Assembly (NCBI RefSeq): GCF_039872765.1
Contig: NZ_JBDPZC010000004.1
Span: 124,001 to 188,000 of the forward strand
Source of the DNA: Roseateles_B flavus
Lineage (GTDB): Bacteria; Pseudomonadota; Gammaproteobacteria; Burkholderiales; Burkholderiaceae_C
DNA: 64,000 nucleotides
Reading direction: 5' to 3'
Below the pieces are notes generated by a model. The model was not told the origin of the DNA. It saw only the letters and a program-made list of their open reading frames with translations, and ran no database searches. Below are positions 27,413 to 36,201 of the stretch, piece by piece. Position 1 is the stretch's first letter. Every line of letters starts with the position of its first letter. The translations under genes and the position numbers were made by a program.

Positions 27413-28456
27413 ATGAACAAGCCCTCCCTTCCCCTGGCGGCCGCCGGCCTGGCCACGCTGTTCCTCGCCGCGCCGCTGAGCGCCGCGGCCCAGAGCGCGG
27501 TCAGCATCTATGGCATTGCCGACGTGCTGGTCGAGCACCGCAACCACATGGCCGCCAGCGGGGGGAGCCGGACCTCGGTGACCTCGGGCGGGATGAACAC
27601 CTCGCGCTGGGGCCTGCGTGGCAGCGAGGACCTGGGGGGCGGCCTGAGCGCCGTGTTCAACCTGGAGGCTGAGGTCGGCATGGACACCGGCGCGGCGGGC
27701 TCCAACTTCTGGGGCCGCCAGGCCAATGTGGGCCTGCAGGGCGCCTTCGGCCGCGTGGTCGCCGGCCGGTCCTACACGACGGCCTACGACTTCCTGCTGC
27801 CCTTCGACCCCATGGGCTATGCGCCCTTCTACTCCTGGGCCACCTCGGCCGGCGCCGCCGGCACGCGCAAGGACGGCATGATCACCGGCGCGCCCAACCT
27901 CATCAAGTACGAAGGCAAGTTCGGTCCCGTGAAGCTGGGTGCCACGGTGGCCGCGGGCGAGGGGGCCTCCACCGGCCGCTATGCCGCCCTCGGCGCCGTC
28001 TACGAGGCCAATGGCCTGGCCGCCGTGCTGGTGCTGGACCAGCGCGACCAGCAGACCGGTGCCACCAGCAAGGAGCAGACCGCCCACCTGGGTCTCAGCT
28101 ACGACCTGAAGCCGGTCAAGTACTTCGTGGGCCTGCGCCAGTACAAGAAGACGCCCACCACCGGTGTCGAGCAGAAGAGCACGCTCGGCTGGGTCGGCGT
28201 CACCTGGGCCGTCACCCCGCAGCTGGACCTCACGCCGGCCTACTACTTCCAGTCCATCAAGAGCGGCCCCGCCACGCCGGAGAACCCGCACCTGCTGGCC
28301 CTGCGCGCCAAGTACGCGCTGTCCAAGCGCACCTGGCTGTATGCCGTGGCCGCCAGCGCCGGCGCCAAGAGCGGCGTGGTGAGCGTCTCGCGCGACGACC
28401 CGGCCTTCGCCGACACCCAGTCCAGCTTCGGCCTGGGCATCCAGCACCGCTTCTGA
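27413..28456 (+). CDS. outer-membrane porin (OmpC/Gram-negative porin family)
   Basis: A 347-residue trimeric diffusion-pore family member. GGAGAT precedes the ATG. The signal peptide ends near SAAAQS, and the mature protein begins SAVSIYGIADVLVEH, the usual betaproteobacterial porin opening. SRWGLRGSEDLGGGL and the constriction-loop region follow. The protein ends GLGIQHRF with the terminal Phe used for outer-membrane assembly. It sits between the Bug protein and the ABC importer, so it probably admits the same carboxylate-like substrate. Confidence 0.92.
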   Translation: MNKPSLPLAAAGLATLFLAAPLSAAAQSAVSIYGIADVLVEHRNHMAASGGSRTSVTSGGMNTSRWGLRGSEDLGGGLSAVFNLEAEVGMDTGAAGSNFWGRQANVGLQGAFGRVVAGRSYTTAYDFLLPFDPMGYAPFYSWATSAGAAGTRKDGMITGAPNLIKYEGKFGPVKLGATVAAGEGASTGRYAALGAVYEANGLAAVLVLDQRDQQTGATSKEQTAHLGLSYDLKPVKYFVGLRQYKKTPTTGVEQKSTLGWVGVTWAVTPQLDLTPAYYFQSIKSGPATPENPHLLALRAKYALSKRTWLYAVAASAGAKSGVVSVSRDDPAFADTQSSFGLGIQHRF

Positions 28457-28480
28457 AGCCCGCCCTGCGAGGAGTCATTC

Positions 28481-29575
28481 ATGAACAGCATCATCCGACG
28501 CACCTGCCTGGCCCTGGCCGCCACGGCCCTGTCCTGCGCTGCACTGGCCCAGGTGCCTGCCGGCTACCCGGCGAGCTACCAGGCCGTCATCGACGCGGCA
28601 AAGAAGGAGGGCAAGGTCACGATCTACACGCCCACCGACGCCGCTGCCGGCAAGCCCCTGGTCAAGGAGTTCGAGAGCCTCTACCCCGGTGTCAAGGTCG
28701 AGTACATGGACATGAACAGCGTGGAGCTGTTCAACCGCTTCATCAGCGAGACGGCGGCCGGCACCACCAGCGCCGACGTGGTCTGGAACTCCGCCATGGA
28801 CCAGGCCGTCAAGCTGGTGGCCGACGGCTATGCGCAGCCGTATGAGTCCATCGAGAGCCGCGCGCTGCCGGCCTGGGCCGTCTACCAGAAGACGGCCTAC
28901 GGCACGACCTTCGAGCCCCTGGGCCTGGTCTACAACAAGCGCCTGCTGCCCGCGGCCGACCTGCCCAAGACCCATGCCGATCTCGTCAAGCTGCTGGCCG
29001 ACCCGCGCTTCCAGGGCAAGGTCACGACCTACGACATCGAGAAGGCCGGCGTGGGCTTCCTCTACCTGACGGCGGACGTGCATGTGAACGCGGCCCTGAC
29101 CTGGGATGTGGTCAAGGCCATGGCCGGCGCAGGCGTGAAGCTGCAGTCCTCGAGCAGCACGATGATGGAGCGCATCTCCTCGGGCGAGCAGCTGCTGGGC
29201 TACAACATGATCACCTCCTACGCCCACGCCCGGGCCAAGAAGGACAGCAACATCGGCTACGTGCTGCTGAAGGACCACACCCTGGTGATGAGCCGCGTGG
29301 CCTTCATCGCCAAGGGCGCGAAGAACCCGAACGCGGCCAGGCTGTGGATGGACTACCTGCTCTCGCGGCGCGGCCAGACCACGCTGTCCACGGCCTCGGA
29401 GCTGTACTCGATCCGCTCGGACGTGGAAGGCGAGATGACCGCCCAGACGCTGCAGAAGGAGATGGGTCTGAGCCTGCGCCCCATCGGCATCGACCAGAGC
29501 CTGCTGACCTATCTGGAGCAGGGCAAGCGCCTGGAGTTCATCAAGACCTGGCGCTCCTACGTCGCCCGCAAGTGA
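28481..29575 (+). CDS. ABC transporter periplasmic binding protein (FbpA/PotD-like)
   Basis: A 364-residue type II periplasmic binding protein. GAGGAG precedes the ATG and the signal peptide ends near AALAQ. Motifs include AAKKEGKVTIYTPTDAAAG, TSADVVWNSAMDQ and EPLGLVYNKRLLPAAD, as in iron(III)/2-aminoethylphosphonate-type binding proteins. No clear iron tyrosine pair was identified, so the ligand is open. The gene ends in AAG-TGA, and a 12-base copy of the AAGACCTGACCC word overlaps the end. The permease and ATPase genes follow directly. Confidence 0.9.
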   Translation: MNSIIRRTCLALAATALSCAALAQVPAGYPASYQAVIDAAKKEGKVTIYTPTDAAAGKPLVKEFESLYPGVKVEYMDMNSVELFNRFISETAAGTTSADVVWNSAMDQAVKLVADGYAQPYESIESRALPAWAVYQKTAYGTTFEPLGLVYNKRLLPAADLPKTHADLVKLLADPRFQGKVTTYDIEKAGVGFLYLTADVHVNAALTWDVVKAMAGAGVKLQSSSSTMMERISSGEQLLGYNMITSYAHARAKKDSNIGYVLLKDHTLVMSRVAFIAKGAKNPNAARLWMDYLLSRRGQTTLSTASELYSIRSDVEGEMTAQTLQKEMGLSLRPIGIDQSLLTYLEQGKRLEFIKTWRSYVARK

Positions 29576-29586
29576 AGACCTGACCC
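29575..29586 (+). repeat. AAGACCTGACCC repeat copy 2 (12 bases)
   Basis: A 12-base copy overlapping the stop codon of the binding-protein gene. The first base of the 13-mer differs. Confidence 0.7.
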
Positions 29587-29601
29587 CCGGGAGTGACCGT
29601 G

Positions 29602-31344
29602 ATGCCCATGACACAACCCTTGCCGCGCCAGCGGGCCCGATGGCCAGGACTCGCAGGACTCCCGGGATTCCCGGGCGGGCCGGCGATCCTGCGCGCCCTG
29701 GTGATCGGCATCACCGTGCTGGTGGTGCTGCTGCCGCTGGCCATGATCGCGTACCAGAGCCTGCTGTCCGCGCCCTTCTTCATGCCCCGTCATGAGGTCT
29801 CGCTGGACGCCTACCGCTTCGTCTTCGACGACCCGGACTTCTGGTACGCGCTGCGCAACTCGCTGCTGATCGCCGGCGGCATGGTGGGCATCGCGGTGCC
29901 CCTGGGCGCGCTGCTGGCCTTCCTGATGGTGCGCACGGACCTGCCGGGCCGGCGCTGGATCGAGCCGCTGCTGCTGACGCCCATCTTCGTCTCGGCCGTG
30001 GTGCTGGCCCTGGGCTATGTGGTGGCCGCCGGCCCCAGCGGCATCTACACGCTGTGGTGGCGCCAGGCCTTCGGGCCGGAGTGGTGGGACGTGTACTCCA
30101 TCGGCGGCATCGCGGTCATCGCGGGGCTCACCCATGTGCCGCACGTCTACCTCTACGCCTCGGCCGCGCTGCGCAACCTGGGCAGCGACGTGGAGGAGGC
30201 CGCCCGCGTGGCCGGCGCCTCGCCGCTGCGGGTGGCTCGCGACGTGAGCCTGCCCATGGTCATGCCCTCCATCCTCTTCGCGGGGGTGCTGGTCTTTTTC
30301 CTGGGCTTCGAGGTCTTCGGCCTGCCCCTGGTGCTGGGCGATCCCAACGGCTACCTGGTGCTGACGACCTATATGTACAAGCTGGCCAGCAAGCTGGGCT
30401 CGCCGTCCTACCACCTGATGGCTGTGGTCGCGGTGCTGATCGTGCTCGTCACCTTCCCCCTGGTGCTGCTGCAGCGCCGCCTGCTGCGCAGCGCCAGCAA
30501 GTACGTGTCCATCAAGGGCAAGGGCGGCCGCCAGGTGCCGCTGCGCCTGGGCGGCTGGCGCTGGCTGGCGATCGGCATCGTCGGGCTGTGGCTGTTCCTC
30601 ACGGTCCTCGTGCCGGTGTCGGGCGTGGTGCTGCGCTCACTGGTGTCGCAGTGGGGCGAGGGCATCTCGCTGGCCGAGGCCTTCACGCTGCAGCATTACG
30701 TGGATGTCTTCGAGCAGGACAACCTGGTGCGCGCCATCCTCAACACCCTGGGCATGGGCGTGATCGGCGGCGCGCTGGCGGTGGCCTGCTACACGGCCAT
30801 CTCCTTTGCCGGCCACCGCCGCAATGACCTGGCCACCAAGCTGATGGACTACCTGGTGCTGGTGCCGCGCGCCGTGCCGGGCCTGCTGGCGGGCCTGGCC
30901 TTTCTGTGGGTCTTCCTCTTCGTGCCGGGCCTCAAGGAATGGCGCAACTCCATGTTCGCCATCTGGATCGCCTACACCGTGATCTGGCTGGCCTACGGGC
31001 AGCGCGTGGTGCAGAGCGCGCTGCTGCAGGTCGGTCCCGATCTCGAGGAAGCGGCCCGCACCGTGGGTGCCACGGCTTCGCAGGTGAGCCGGCACGTGAC
31101 CCTGCCCCTGGTGCGCTTCGGCCTGCTGTCCAGCTGGCTGCTGGTCTTCCTGATCTTCGAGCGCGAGTACTCGACCGGCGTCTACCTGCTCTCGCCGGGC
31201 ACCGAGGTCATCGGCGCGCTGCTGGTGTCCATGTGGGCCTCGGGCGCCACGGACCTGGTCGCCGCACTGTCTGTCATCAACATCGTCATGGTCAGCCTGG
31301 GTCTGGCCGTGGCACTGCGTTTCGGGGTGAAGCTCCATGACTAA
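29602..31344 (+). CDS. ABC transporter permease, two fused membrane domains (FbpB-like)
   Basis: A 580-residue inner-membrane permease with two tandem binding-protein-dependent transport domains, about 12 helices. Each half carries an EAA loop that docks the ATPase: EEAARVAGAS in the first half, EEAARTVGATASQVSRHV in the second. The fused layout is typical of FbpB/AfuB-type iron and phosphonate importers. I start at ATG 29602, about 8 nt after GGGAG; GTG 29593 in frame is an alternative. It overlaps the ATPase gene by 8 bases. Confidence 0.92.
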   Translation: MPMTQPLPRQRARWPGLAGLPGFPGGPAILRALVIGITVLVVLLPLAMIAYQSLLSAPFFMPRHEVSLDAYRFVFDDPDFWYALRNSLLIAGGMVGIAVPLGALLAFLMVRTDLPGRRWIEPLLLTPIFVSAVVLALGYVVAAGPSGIYTLWWRQAFGPEWWDVYSIGGIAVIAGLTHVPHVYLYASAALRNLGSDVEEAARVAGASPLRVARDVSLPMVMPSILFAGVLVFFLGFEVFGLPLVLGDPNGYLVLTTYMYKLASKLGSPSYHLMAVVAVLIVLVTFPLVLLQRRLLRSASKYVSIKGKGGRQVPLRLGGWRWLAIGIVGLWLFLTVLVPVSGVVLRSLVSQWGEGISLAEAFTLQHYVDVFEQDNLVRAILNTLGMGVIGGALAVACYTAISFAGHRRNDLATKLMDYLVLVPRAVPGLLAGLAFLWVFLFVPGLKEWRNSMFAIWIAYTVIWLAYGQRVVQSALLQVGPDLEEAARTVGATASQVSRHVTLPLVRFGLLSSWLLVFLIFEREYSTGVYLLSPGTEVIGALLVSMWASGATDLVAALSVINIVMVSLGLAVALRFGVKLHD

Positions 31345-32401
31345 GCTCGTCGTCAATGACATCCACCTGGGCTACGGCACCGTGCCGGTGCTGCAGGGCG
31401 TCTCCTTCAAGCTCAAGGCCGGCGAGGTGGTCTCGCTGCTGGGCGCCTCGGGCAGCGGCAAGACCACGCTGCTGCGCGCCGTGGCGGGCCTGGAGCACCC
31501 CTCCCAGGGCAACATCCTGCTGGACGGCGAGGCGCTCTACGACGCCGCCCGCGGCATCGACCAGCCGGCCGAGCGCCGCTCGCTGGGCCTGGTCTTCCAG
31601 TCCTATGCCCTGTGGCCGCACCGCACCGTGGCGCAGAACGTGGGCTACGGACTGGTGCTGCGCAAGGTGCCGGCGGCCGAGGTGAAGGCGCGCGTGCAGG
31701 CCGCACTGGACAACCTCGGCCTGGGCCACCTGGGCGAGCGCTATCCCTTCCAGCTCTCCGGAGGCCAGCAGCAGCGCGTGGCCATCGCGCGGGCCCTGGT
31801 CTACAACCCGCCGGTGATCCTGCTGGACGAGCCGCTGTCCAACCTCGATGCCAAGCTGCGCGAGGAGGCCCGGGCCTGGCTGCGCGCGCTGATCGTGCGG
31901 CTCAACCTTTCCGCCCTGTGCGTGACCCACGACCAGACCGAGGCCATGGCCATGAGCGACCGCATCCTGCTGCTGCGCAATGGCCGCATCGAGCAGGAGG
32001 GCACGCCGCAGGAGCTCTACGGCGCGCCGCAGACCCTCTACACGGCCGAGTTCATGGGCAGCAACAACCGCTTCGAGGCCACCGTGGACCAGGTCGGTGC
32101 CGACGAGGTCCGCCTGCAGGGGCCGGCCGGCTCGCTGCTGGCCCGCAGCCGCAGCCCGCTGCGGGTGGGCGACAAGGCGCAGGTGGTCATCCGCCTGGAG
32201 CGCGTGGGCGTGGCCGACGAGCCGGGGCCCAACCGCATGCAGGCCCGCCTAATCACGTCCATGTACCTGGGCGACCGCTGGGAGTACCTGCTCGAGAGCA
32301 GCGGCCTGCGCCTGCGCGCTTTCGGCCAGCAGCCTCGCGAGGCCGGCCGCGACTACTGGGTGGACCTGCCCGCCGAGGCCTGCTGGGCCTACGCGGCCTA
32401 G
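31337..32401 (+). CDS. ABC transporter ATP-binding protein (FbpC/PotA-like)
   Basis: A 354-residue ATPase energising the upstream importer. Walker A is GASGSGKTT, the Q-loop is VFQSYALWP, the signature is LSGGQQQR, Walker B is VILLDEP and the H-loop is CVTHD. A C-terminal TOBE_2 domain (about 240-350) follows, as in MalK/PotA/FbpC subunits. The start overlaps the permease end, so translation is coupled. Substrate cannot be told from the ATPase. Confidence 0.94.
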   Translation: MTKLVVNDIHLGYGTVPVLQGVSFKLKAGEVVSLLGASGSGKTTLLRAVAGLEHPSQGNILLDGEALYDAARGIDQPAERRSLGLVFQSYALWPHRTVAQNVGYGLVLRKVPAAEVKARVQAALDNLGLGHLGERYPFQLSGGQQQRVAIARALVYNPPVILLDEPLSNLDAKLREEARAWLRALIVRLNLSALCVTHDQTEAMAMSDRILLLRNGRIEQEGTPQELYGAPQTLYTAEFMGSNNRFEATVDQVGADEVRLQGPAGSLLARSRSPLRVGDKAQVVIRLERVGVADEPGPNRMQARLITSMYLGDRWEYLLESSGLRLRAFGQQPREAGRDYWVDLPAEACWAYAA

Positions 32402-32424
32402 GCTGGCGTGCTTCGTCCGGGCGC

Positions 32425-33024
32425 TCAGACGGCGAAGCGCCACTCCTGGATCGCCGCATGCGCCGGCCGCTGCTCGCGGGCGGCACGGGCCCGTGCCGCC
32501 TCCACCCAGCGCCGGGCAAGCGGGAAGGGGCCGAAGCCGGACTCGGTGTTGATGTGTCCCACCGCGCCCAGGTTGCTGTAGCTGGCGCCCCAGCGGCTGG
32601 CCCAGCGCAGCGCGCTGGCGGCGCTCATCCAGGGGTCGTTCTGGCTGGCGACGAGGCTGCTGGGCACGGCCAGGCGGTGGTGGGGCAAGGCCTCGGCCAG
32701 GCCGAACTTGTCCGGCTCGGCCGGGGCCACGAAGAGCACCTGGCGGATGGGCGTGTCGGCATGGTCGGCCAGGTGGCGGGCCAGGGCCAGGCAGCCGAAG
32801 CTGTGGGCCACGGCGATCCACTCGCCGCCGGCCTGCTCGCGCGAGGCGCTCTCCAGCGTGCGCTGGATGCGCTCGGCCCAGCGCGGCAGGTCGGGCTGGC
32901 TGAAGTCGCGCTGCACGACGCGGCGCGAGTCCCGGTACTGCTGCTGCAGCCAGGTCTGCCAGTGGGCGGGGCCGCTGTCGTGCAGGCCGGGAATGATGAG
33001 CAGGCGGGGGGCGCGGTAGGCCAT
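32425..33024 (-). CDS. RBBP9/YdeN-family serine hydrolase
   Basis: A 199-residue alpha/beta-hydrolase of the small RBBP9/YdeN family. It opens with RLLIIPGLHDSGPAHWQTWL, the family signature. The triad is readable: the serine in AVAHSFGCLALARH, the aspartate in ASQNDPWMS and the histidine in LGAVGHINTESG. It is cytoplasmic with unknown substrate. The gene is 10 bp behind the Mop gene in the same operon and convergent with the ABC importer. Confidence 0.88.
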   Translation of the reverse strand: MAYRAPRLLIIPGLHDSGPAHWQTWLQQQYRDSRRVVQRDFSQPDLPRWAERIQRTLESASREQAGGEWIAVAHSFGCLALARHLADHADTPIRQVLFVAPAEPDKFGLAEALPHHRLAVPSSLVASQNDPWMSAASALRWASRWGASYSNLGAVGHINTESGFGPFPLARRWVEAARARAAREQRPAHAAIQEWRFAV

Positions 33025-33034
33025 GGCGGTCTCC

Positions 33035-33253
33035 TCAGAGCGTGGCGATCGAGACCTCGGTCGACTTGACCAGGGCCACCACTTCCCGGCCCACGGCCAG
33101 GTCGAGGTCCTTGATCGAGCGCGTGGTGATGACGGAGGTGACGATCAGTCCGCCGGGCGTCAGCACATCCACCTCGGACACGACCGGCCCCTCGATGATC
33201 TCCTTGACGGTGCCGCGGAACTGGTTGCGCACATTGATGGCGGTGATGCTCAT
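33035..33253 (-). CDS. molybdopterin-binding Mop-domain protein (SsuF-like)
   Basis: A 72-residue single Mop/TOBE domain: NQFRGTVKEIIEGPVVSEVD, VTSVITTRSIKDLDL, then VALVKSTEVSIATL. AGGAG precedes the ATG. Such proteins bind molybdate or molybdopterin, and SsuF of pseudomonads, encoded with alkanesulfonate genes, is of this type. Here no ssuEADCB genes are adjacent, but a CysB-like regulator lies upstream, which fits sulfur metabolism. The SsuF relation is inferred from pattern. Confidence 0.85.
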   Translation of the reverse strand: MSITAINVRNQFRGTVKEIIEGPVVSEVDVLTPGGLIVTSVITTRSIKDLDLAVGREVVALVKSTEVSIATL

Positions 33254-33415
33254 GGAAGCTCCTGTGTGGCGATGATGGGCGGTGAGCGGCTGCCGCGGGG
33301 CGATGGGCCCGGGAATCACGGCAGGACATGGGCTCCAGCTTAGGCAGCGCCGCGCAAGGGCGGAAGGAAGCAAAGCGCAGCAGCTCATGCGCGGCGCGCC
33401 GAAGGCTGCGGCCGC

Positions 33416-34363
33416 TCAGGTGGGCAAGACCTGACCCTCACGGACGCCTTGCACGGCCTCGCGGGTCCAGGGCGGCGCGAAGGTCTCGATGAAGGCGTAG
33501 GCGTAGTCGCGCAGGTAGGCGTCGCGCCGCAGGGCCAGGCGGGTCATGTTGTCGGCGAAGAGATGGCGGGCGTCGTGGGCGGCCAGGTGGCGGTCGCGCT
33601 CGTCGTCGTAGGCGATGGCCGCGACGATACCCACGCCCAGGCCCAGCTCCACGTAGGTCTTGATCACGTCGGCGTCCATGGCGGCCAGCACCACGTGCGG
33701 GGCCAGGCCCGCGGCCTTGAAGGCCTGGTCGATGTGGGAGCGGCCGGTGTAGCCGGTCTCGTAGGTCACGATGGGGTAGTCGGCCAGGCGCTGCAGCGTG
33801 AGCGTCTCGCCGCGGCGCCGGGCCTCGGCCAGCGGATGGTTGAGCGGCGTGACCACGGTATGGGTCCAGCGGTAGCAGGGCAGGGCGACCAGCTCCTCGT
33901 ACTGGGCCAGGGCCTCGGTGGCGATGCCGATGTCGGCCTCGCCGTCCAGCAGCAGCCGGGCGACCTGCTGCGGCGAGCCCTGCTGCAGGGTCAGCTCCAC
34001 CTCGGGATGGCTGAGGCGGAAGTCACGCACCACCGGGGGCAGGGCGTAGCGTGCCTGGCTGTGCGTGGCGGCAATGCGCAGCACGCCGCGGCCGGCGCGG
34101 GCGAAGTCGTCCCCGGCGCGGCGCAGGTTCTCGGCCTCCTGCAGCAGGCGCTCGACGATGGGCAGCACATTGCGGCCCGGGTCGGTGAGGCCCGTGAGGC
34201 GCTTGCCGGCGCGCATGAAGATCTCGATGCCCAGCTCGTCCTCCAGCTCCCGGATCTGGCGGCTGACGCCCGGCTGGGAGGTGTGCAGCGCGGCGGCCAC
34301 CTCGGTGAGATTGAAGCCGCGGCGCTGGGCCTCGCGGACGGATCGGAGTTGCTGGAAATTCAT
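33416..34363 (-). CDS. LysR-family regulator, CysB-like
   Basis: A 315-residue LysR regulator. Its opening MNFQQLRSVREAQRRGFNLT and HTH AALHTSQPGVSRQIRELEDE are those of CysB/Cbl sulfur-assimilation regulators. The effector-binding domain (about 90-300) includes HSQARYALPPVVRDF, which lines the sulfate or acetylserine pocket in CysB. The start is chosen by family alignment; the upstream in-frame ATG (34450) adds 29 unrelated residues. The C-terminal VREGQVLPT is encoded by a copy of the recurrent 13-base word read in reverse. It precedes the Mop gene on the same strand. Confidence 0.9.
   Translation of the reverse strand: MNFQQLRSVREAQRRGFNLTEVAAALHTSQPGVSRQIRELEDELGIEIFMRAGKRLTGLTDPGRNVLPIVERLLQEAENLRRAGDDFARAGRGVLRIAATHSQARYALPPVVRDFRLSHPEVELTLQQGSPQQVARLLLDGEADIGIATEALAQYEELVALPCYRWTHTVVTPLNHPLAEARRRGETLTLQRLADYPIVTYETGYTGRSHIDQAFKAAGLAPHVVLAAMDADVIKTYVELGLGVGIVAAIAYDDERDRHLAAHDARHLFADNMTRLALRRDAYLRDYAYAFIETFAPPWTREAVQGVREGQVLPT
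33425..33437 (+). repeat. CAAGACCTGACCC repeat copy 3
   Basis: Exact copy overlapping the last codons of the CysB-like gene (opposite strand), again at a gene end. Confidence 0.8.
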
Positions 34364-34495
34364 GGAATGCCTTCTCGTTATGCGCTTTTCATTCTTGTGA
34401 GGGGCGCGGGCGCTGTCCTCCAAGAAAAAGTGCAAAGCATGTGAAGGCACCGCTGCAATGCGATGCGGCCCGCAGCCAGTCGCGGACCGGCTTGC

Positions 34496-35050
34496 TCAGG
34501 CCGTGGCTGGCCGGTAGCTCCACCGCGGTGTCAGCACCAGCACCAGCAGGGAGAGGGCGGCCAGGCCCACCGCCAAGGCGACGGACCAGGCCTGGCCCTG
34601 CAGGCGTTGGCCGTAGATGTCCAGCGCGGCGCCCAGGCCCGCGCCATTGCCGAAGGTGGCGAGCACCGCGGCGGTGTAGTCGTGGAAGCGGCGCGCGCGG
34701 TTGGCCCCGGCGGACCAGTGGGGGTCGGTGTTGTAGCTGGGCAGGCGCAGGTGGGCCTCGTCCAGCTGCTCCATCCGGGCCAGGAACTGGCGCAGATTCG
34801 TGATGGCGCGCTCGGCCTTGGCGTTGAGGAAGGCCAGGCACAGGGAGGCCACAGGGAAGCCCAGGATCAGCCACTCGACGGGGGCCGCGGTCTGCCCCGG
34901 CGCGGGCCGCAGCGCGACCAGGGCGGCCAGCAGACTCACGACGAGGCTGACGTACAGCGCCAGCACCTGCTGGCGCTGCGTCACGCGGGCATTGACTTCC
35001 TGGTAGGCCGCGATGAAGCGGTAATTGGCATCGACGTAAGACTTGCTCAT
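34496..35050 (-). CDS. hypothetical four-helix membrane protein (184 aa)
   Basis: Not recognised with confidence. The N-terminal soluble stretch (MSKSYVDANYRFIAAYQEVN) precedes helix one (LALYVSLVVSLLAALVAL) and helix two (VEWLILGFPVASLCLAFL). A cytoplasmic helical segment then contains LRQFLARMEQLDEAHLRLPS, followed by two C-terminal helices. The pattern of two helices, a helical insert and two helices recalls SLATT-like effectors, but no partner gene supports that. It lies next to the LuxR gene on the same strand, 31 bp downstream of its stop. Confidence 0.6.
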   Translation of the reverse strand: MSKSYVDANYRFIAAYQEVNARVTQRQQVLALYVSLVVSLLAALVALRPAPGQTAAPVEWLILGFPVASLCLAFLNAKAERAITNLRQFLARMEQLDEAHLRLPSYNTDPHWSAGANRARRFHDYTAAVLATFGNGAGLGAALDIYGQRLQGQAWSVALAVGLAALSLLVLVLTPRWSYRPATA

Positions 35051-35081
35051 GGGGGCGCAGCGTAGCGCATGCGCCCTTGAA

Positions 35082-35843
35082 TCAAATGAGCCTCAGCCGA
35101 TTGACCACGGCCACGGCCTGCGCCCGATTCGAGACATTGAGTTTCGCGTAAACGTTTTTCAGGTGGAATTTCACCGTCCGCTCCGAGGTGTAGAGGATGC
35201 GGCCGATTTCCCAGGAGGTTTTGCCCTCCACCACCCAGCGCAGGACGTCGCGCTCCTTGTTGGTCAGGTTGATGCCGAAGAAGTCGTCCTTCACCTGGTG
35301 GTCCACCGCGTGCAGGGTGAAGGTGGAGTGCAGGTAGAAGGCCACGAAGCTCAGCAGCAGCGGGTGCTGCACGCCGACCTCGTCGCATTCGAACTGCCAG
35401 AAGGTGTGGACGTCGTCCGTGCCCGAGATGGCCGAGCGCACGCTGGCGGCCAGGCCCGAGCGGCCCTGCATGCGGCCCAGCAGCTCATTGGAGCCCTCGG
35501 GCACGCCCAGGTCCAGGTGGTCCCGGCTGGCCCACTGGAAGGCGTGGTCGATCTGGTTGAATTTGGCAAAGCGCGCGCTGTAGGCCTCGATACCGATGGC
35601 ACTGCTCAGCTTGGATTGCCCGACAAACCCTTCGTCCCGTCCTCCGTTGTAATAGGCAAAACCCCTGGAAAGAGACTTGCCCTCGCGCTCGTGGAGCAGC
35701 AGACAGCGCTTGAATGGAATCACCTCGTTGAGACGCTGGGTGAATTGGTCCAGCTGATCAATGAAATCTGCCGAAGGGCGGATTTCATTGATGATTTTCG
35801 AGAGGGTTTCCAGTTCTCCGGTCGTGGCGTGAATATTAGACAT
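35082..35843 (-). CDS. LuxR-family transcriptional regulator at the end of the biosynthetic cluster
   Basis: A 253-residue regulator. Residues about 1-175 form a ligand-type domain of LuxR size, but the usual acyl-homoserine-lactone contact pattern (W/Y/D-P/W) is not evident, so it may sense something else. Residues about 185-250 form the GerE HTH: NLTNKERDVLRWVVEGKTSW, RTVKFHLKNVYAKLNV, then RAQAVAVVNRL. No LuxI-type synthase is encoded in the window. It follows the NRPS genes on the same strand after a 358-bp low-GC spacer, the normal place for a cluster-specific activator. Confidence 0.88.
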   Translation of the reverse strand: MSNIHATTGELETLSKIINEIRPSADFIDQLDQFTQRLNEVIPFKRCLLLHEREGKSLSRGFAYYNGGRDEGFVGQSKLSSAIGIEAYSARFAKFNQIDHAFQWASRDHLDLGVPEGSNELLGRMQGRSGLAASVRSAISGTDDVHTFWQFECDEVGVQHPLLLSFVAFYLHSTFTLHAVDHQVKDDFFGINLTNKERDVLRWVVEGKTSWEIGRILYTSERTVKFHLKNVYAKLNVSNRAQAVAVVNRLRLI

Positions 35844-36201
35844 ACCAATCTCTTAGAACAAATAACTCCCTATCTCAGCCCGGCAGCGGCGGGGCTGCGT
35901 CACGGCTGTGATCAGAAGGCTTTCCTGTGTCAACACGATGACCCGGGCTCCGTGGATGGCGGAGTGGGTCTCGGCGAAATATAGAGAAAACTATGCGGTT
36001 TTCTCTTTGGCGATAGAAACCTGCGCCCATCGCTTCGAATTGTGCTGACCATTGAAGGCAACAATGGCAGCCTCAGTGTTGAATAGGATAAGCGACGTTC
36101 CGGCGAGAAAATATCCCATGAACACACGCTCAGACCTGTAAGGACTGACACTGTTTGTAAACGGGCCTCAATGCTAATTTGCCCCGCGATTTGGGTAAAT
36201 T
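35844..36201. other. low-GC spacer between LuxR gene and NRPS operon
   Basis: Noncoding by inspection and clearly more AT-rich than anything around it. It holds the AT-rich hairpin at 35983-36006 and must contain the luxR promoter and leader. The only open frames are very short or lack a ribosome site. No convincing lux-box dyad was found here. Confidence 0.5.
35983..36006 (-). terminator. hairpin 3' of the NRPS operon
   Basis: AGAGAAAAC and its exact complement GTTTTCTCT flank a 6-nt loop. On the minus strand the stem is followed by ATATTTC. The stem is AT-rich and there is no long U-run, so termination is plausible but weak; it could be a regulator site instead. Confidence 0.4.

Noticed and set aside
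35844..36201. CRISPR array or att sites in the low-GC spacer
   Set aside because: No regularly spaced direct repeats and no tRNA-derived duplicate were found on reading through it.
35844..36201. lux-box near ACCTGTAAGGACTGACACTG
   Set aside because: The half-sites do not pair well (CTGT versus ACAC) and the position is downstream of the NRPS operon, not in its promoter.
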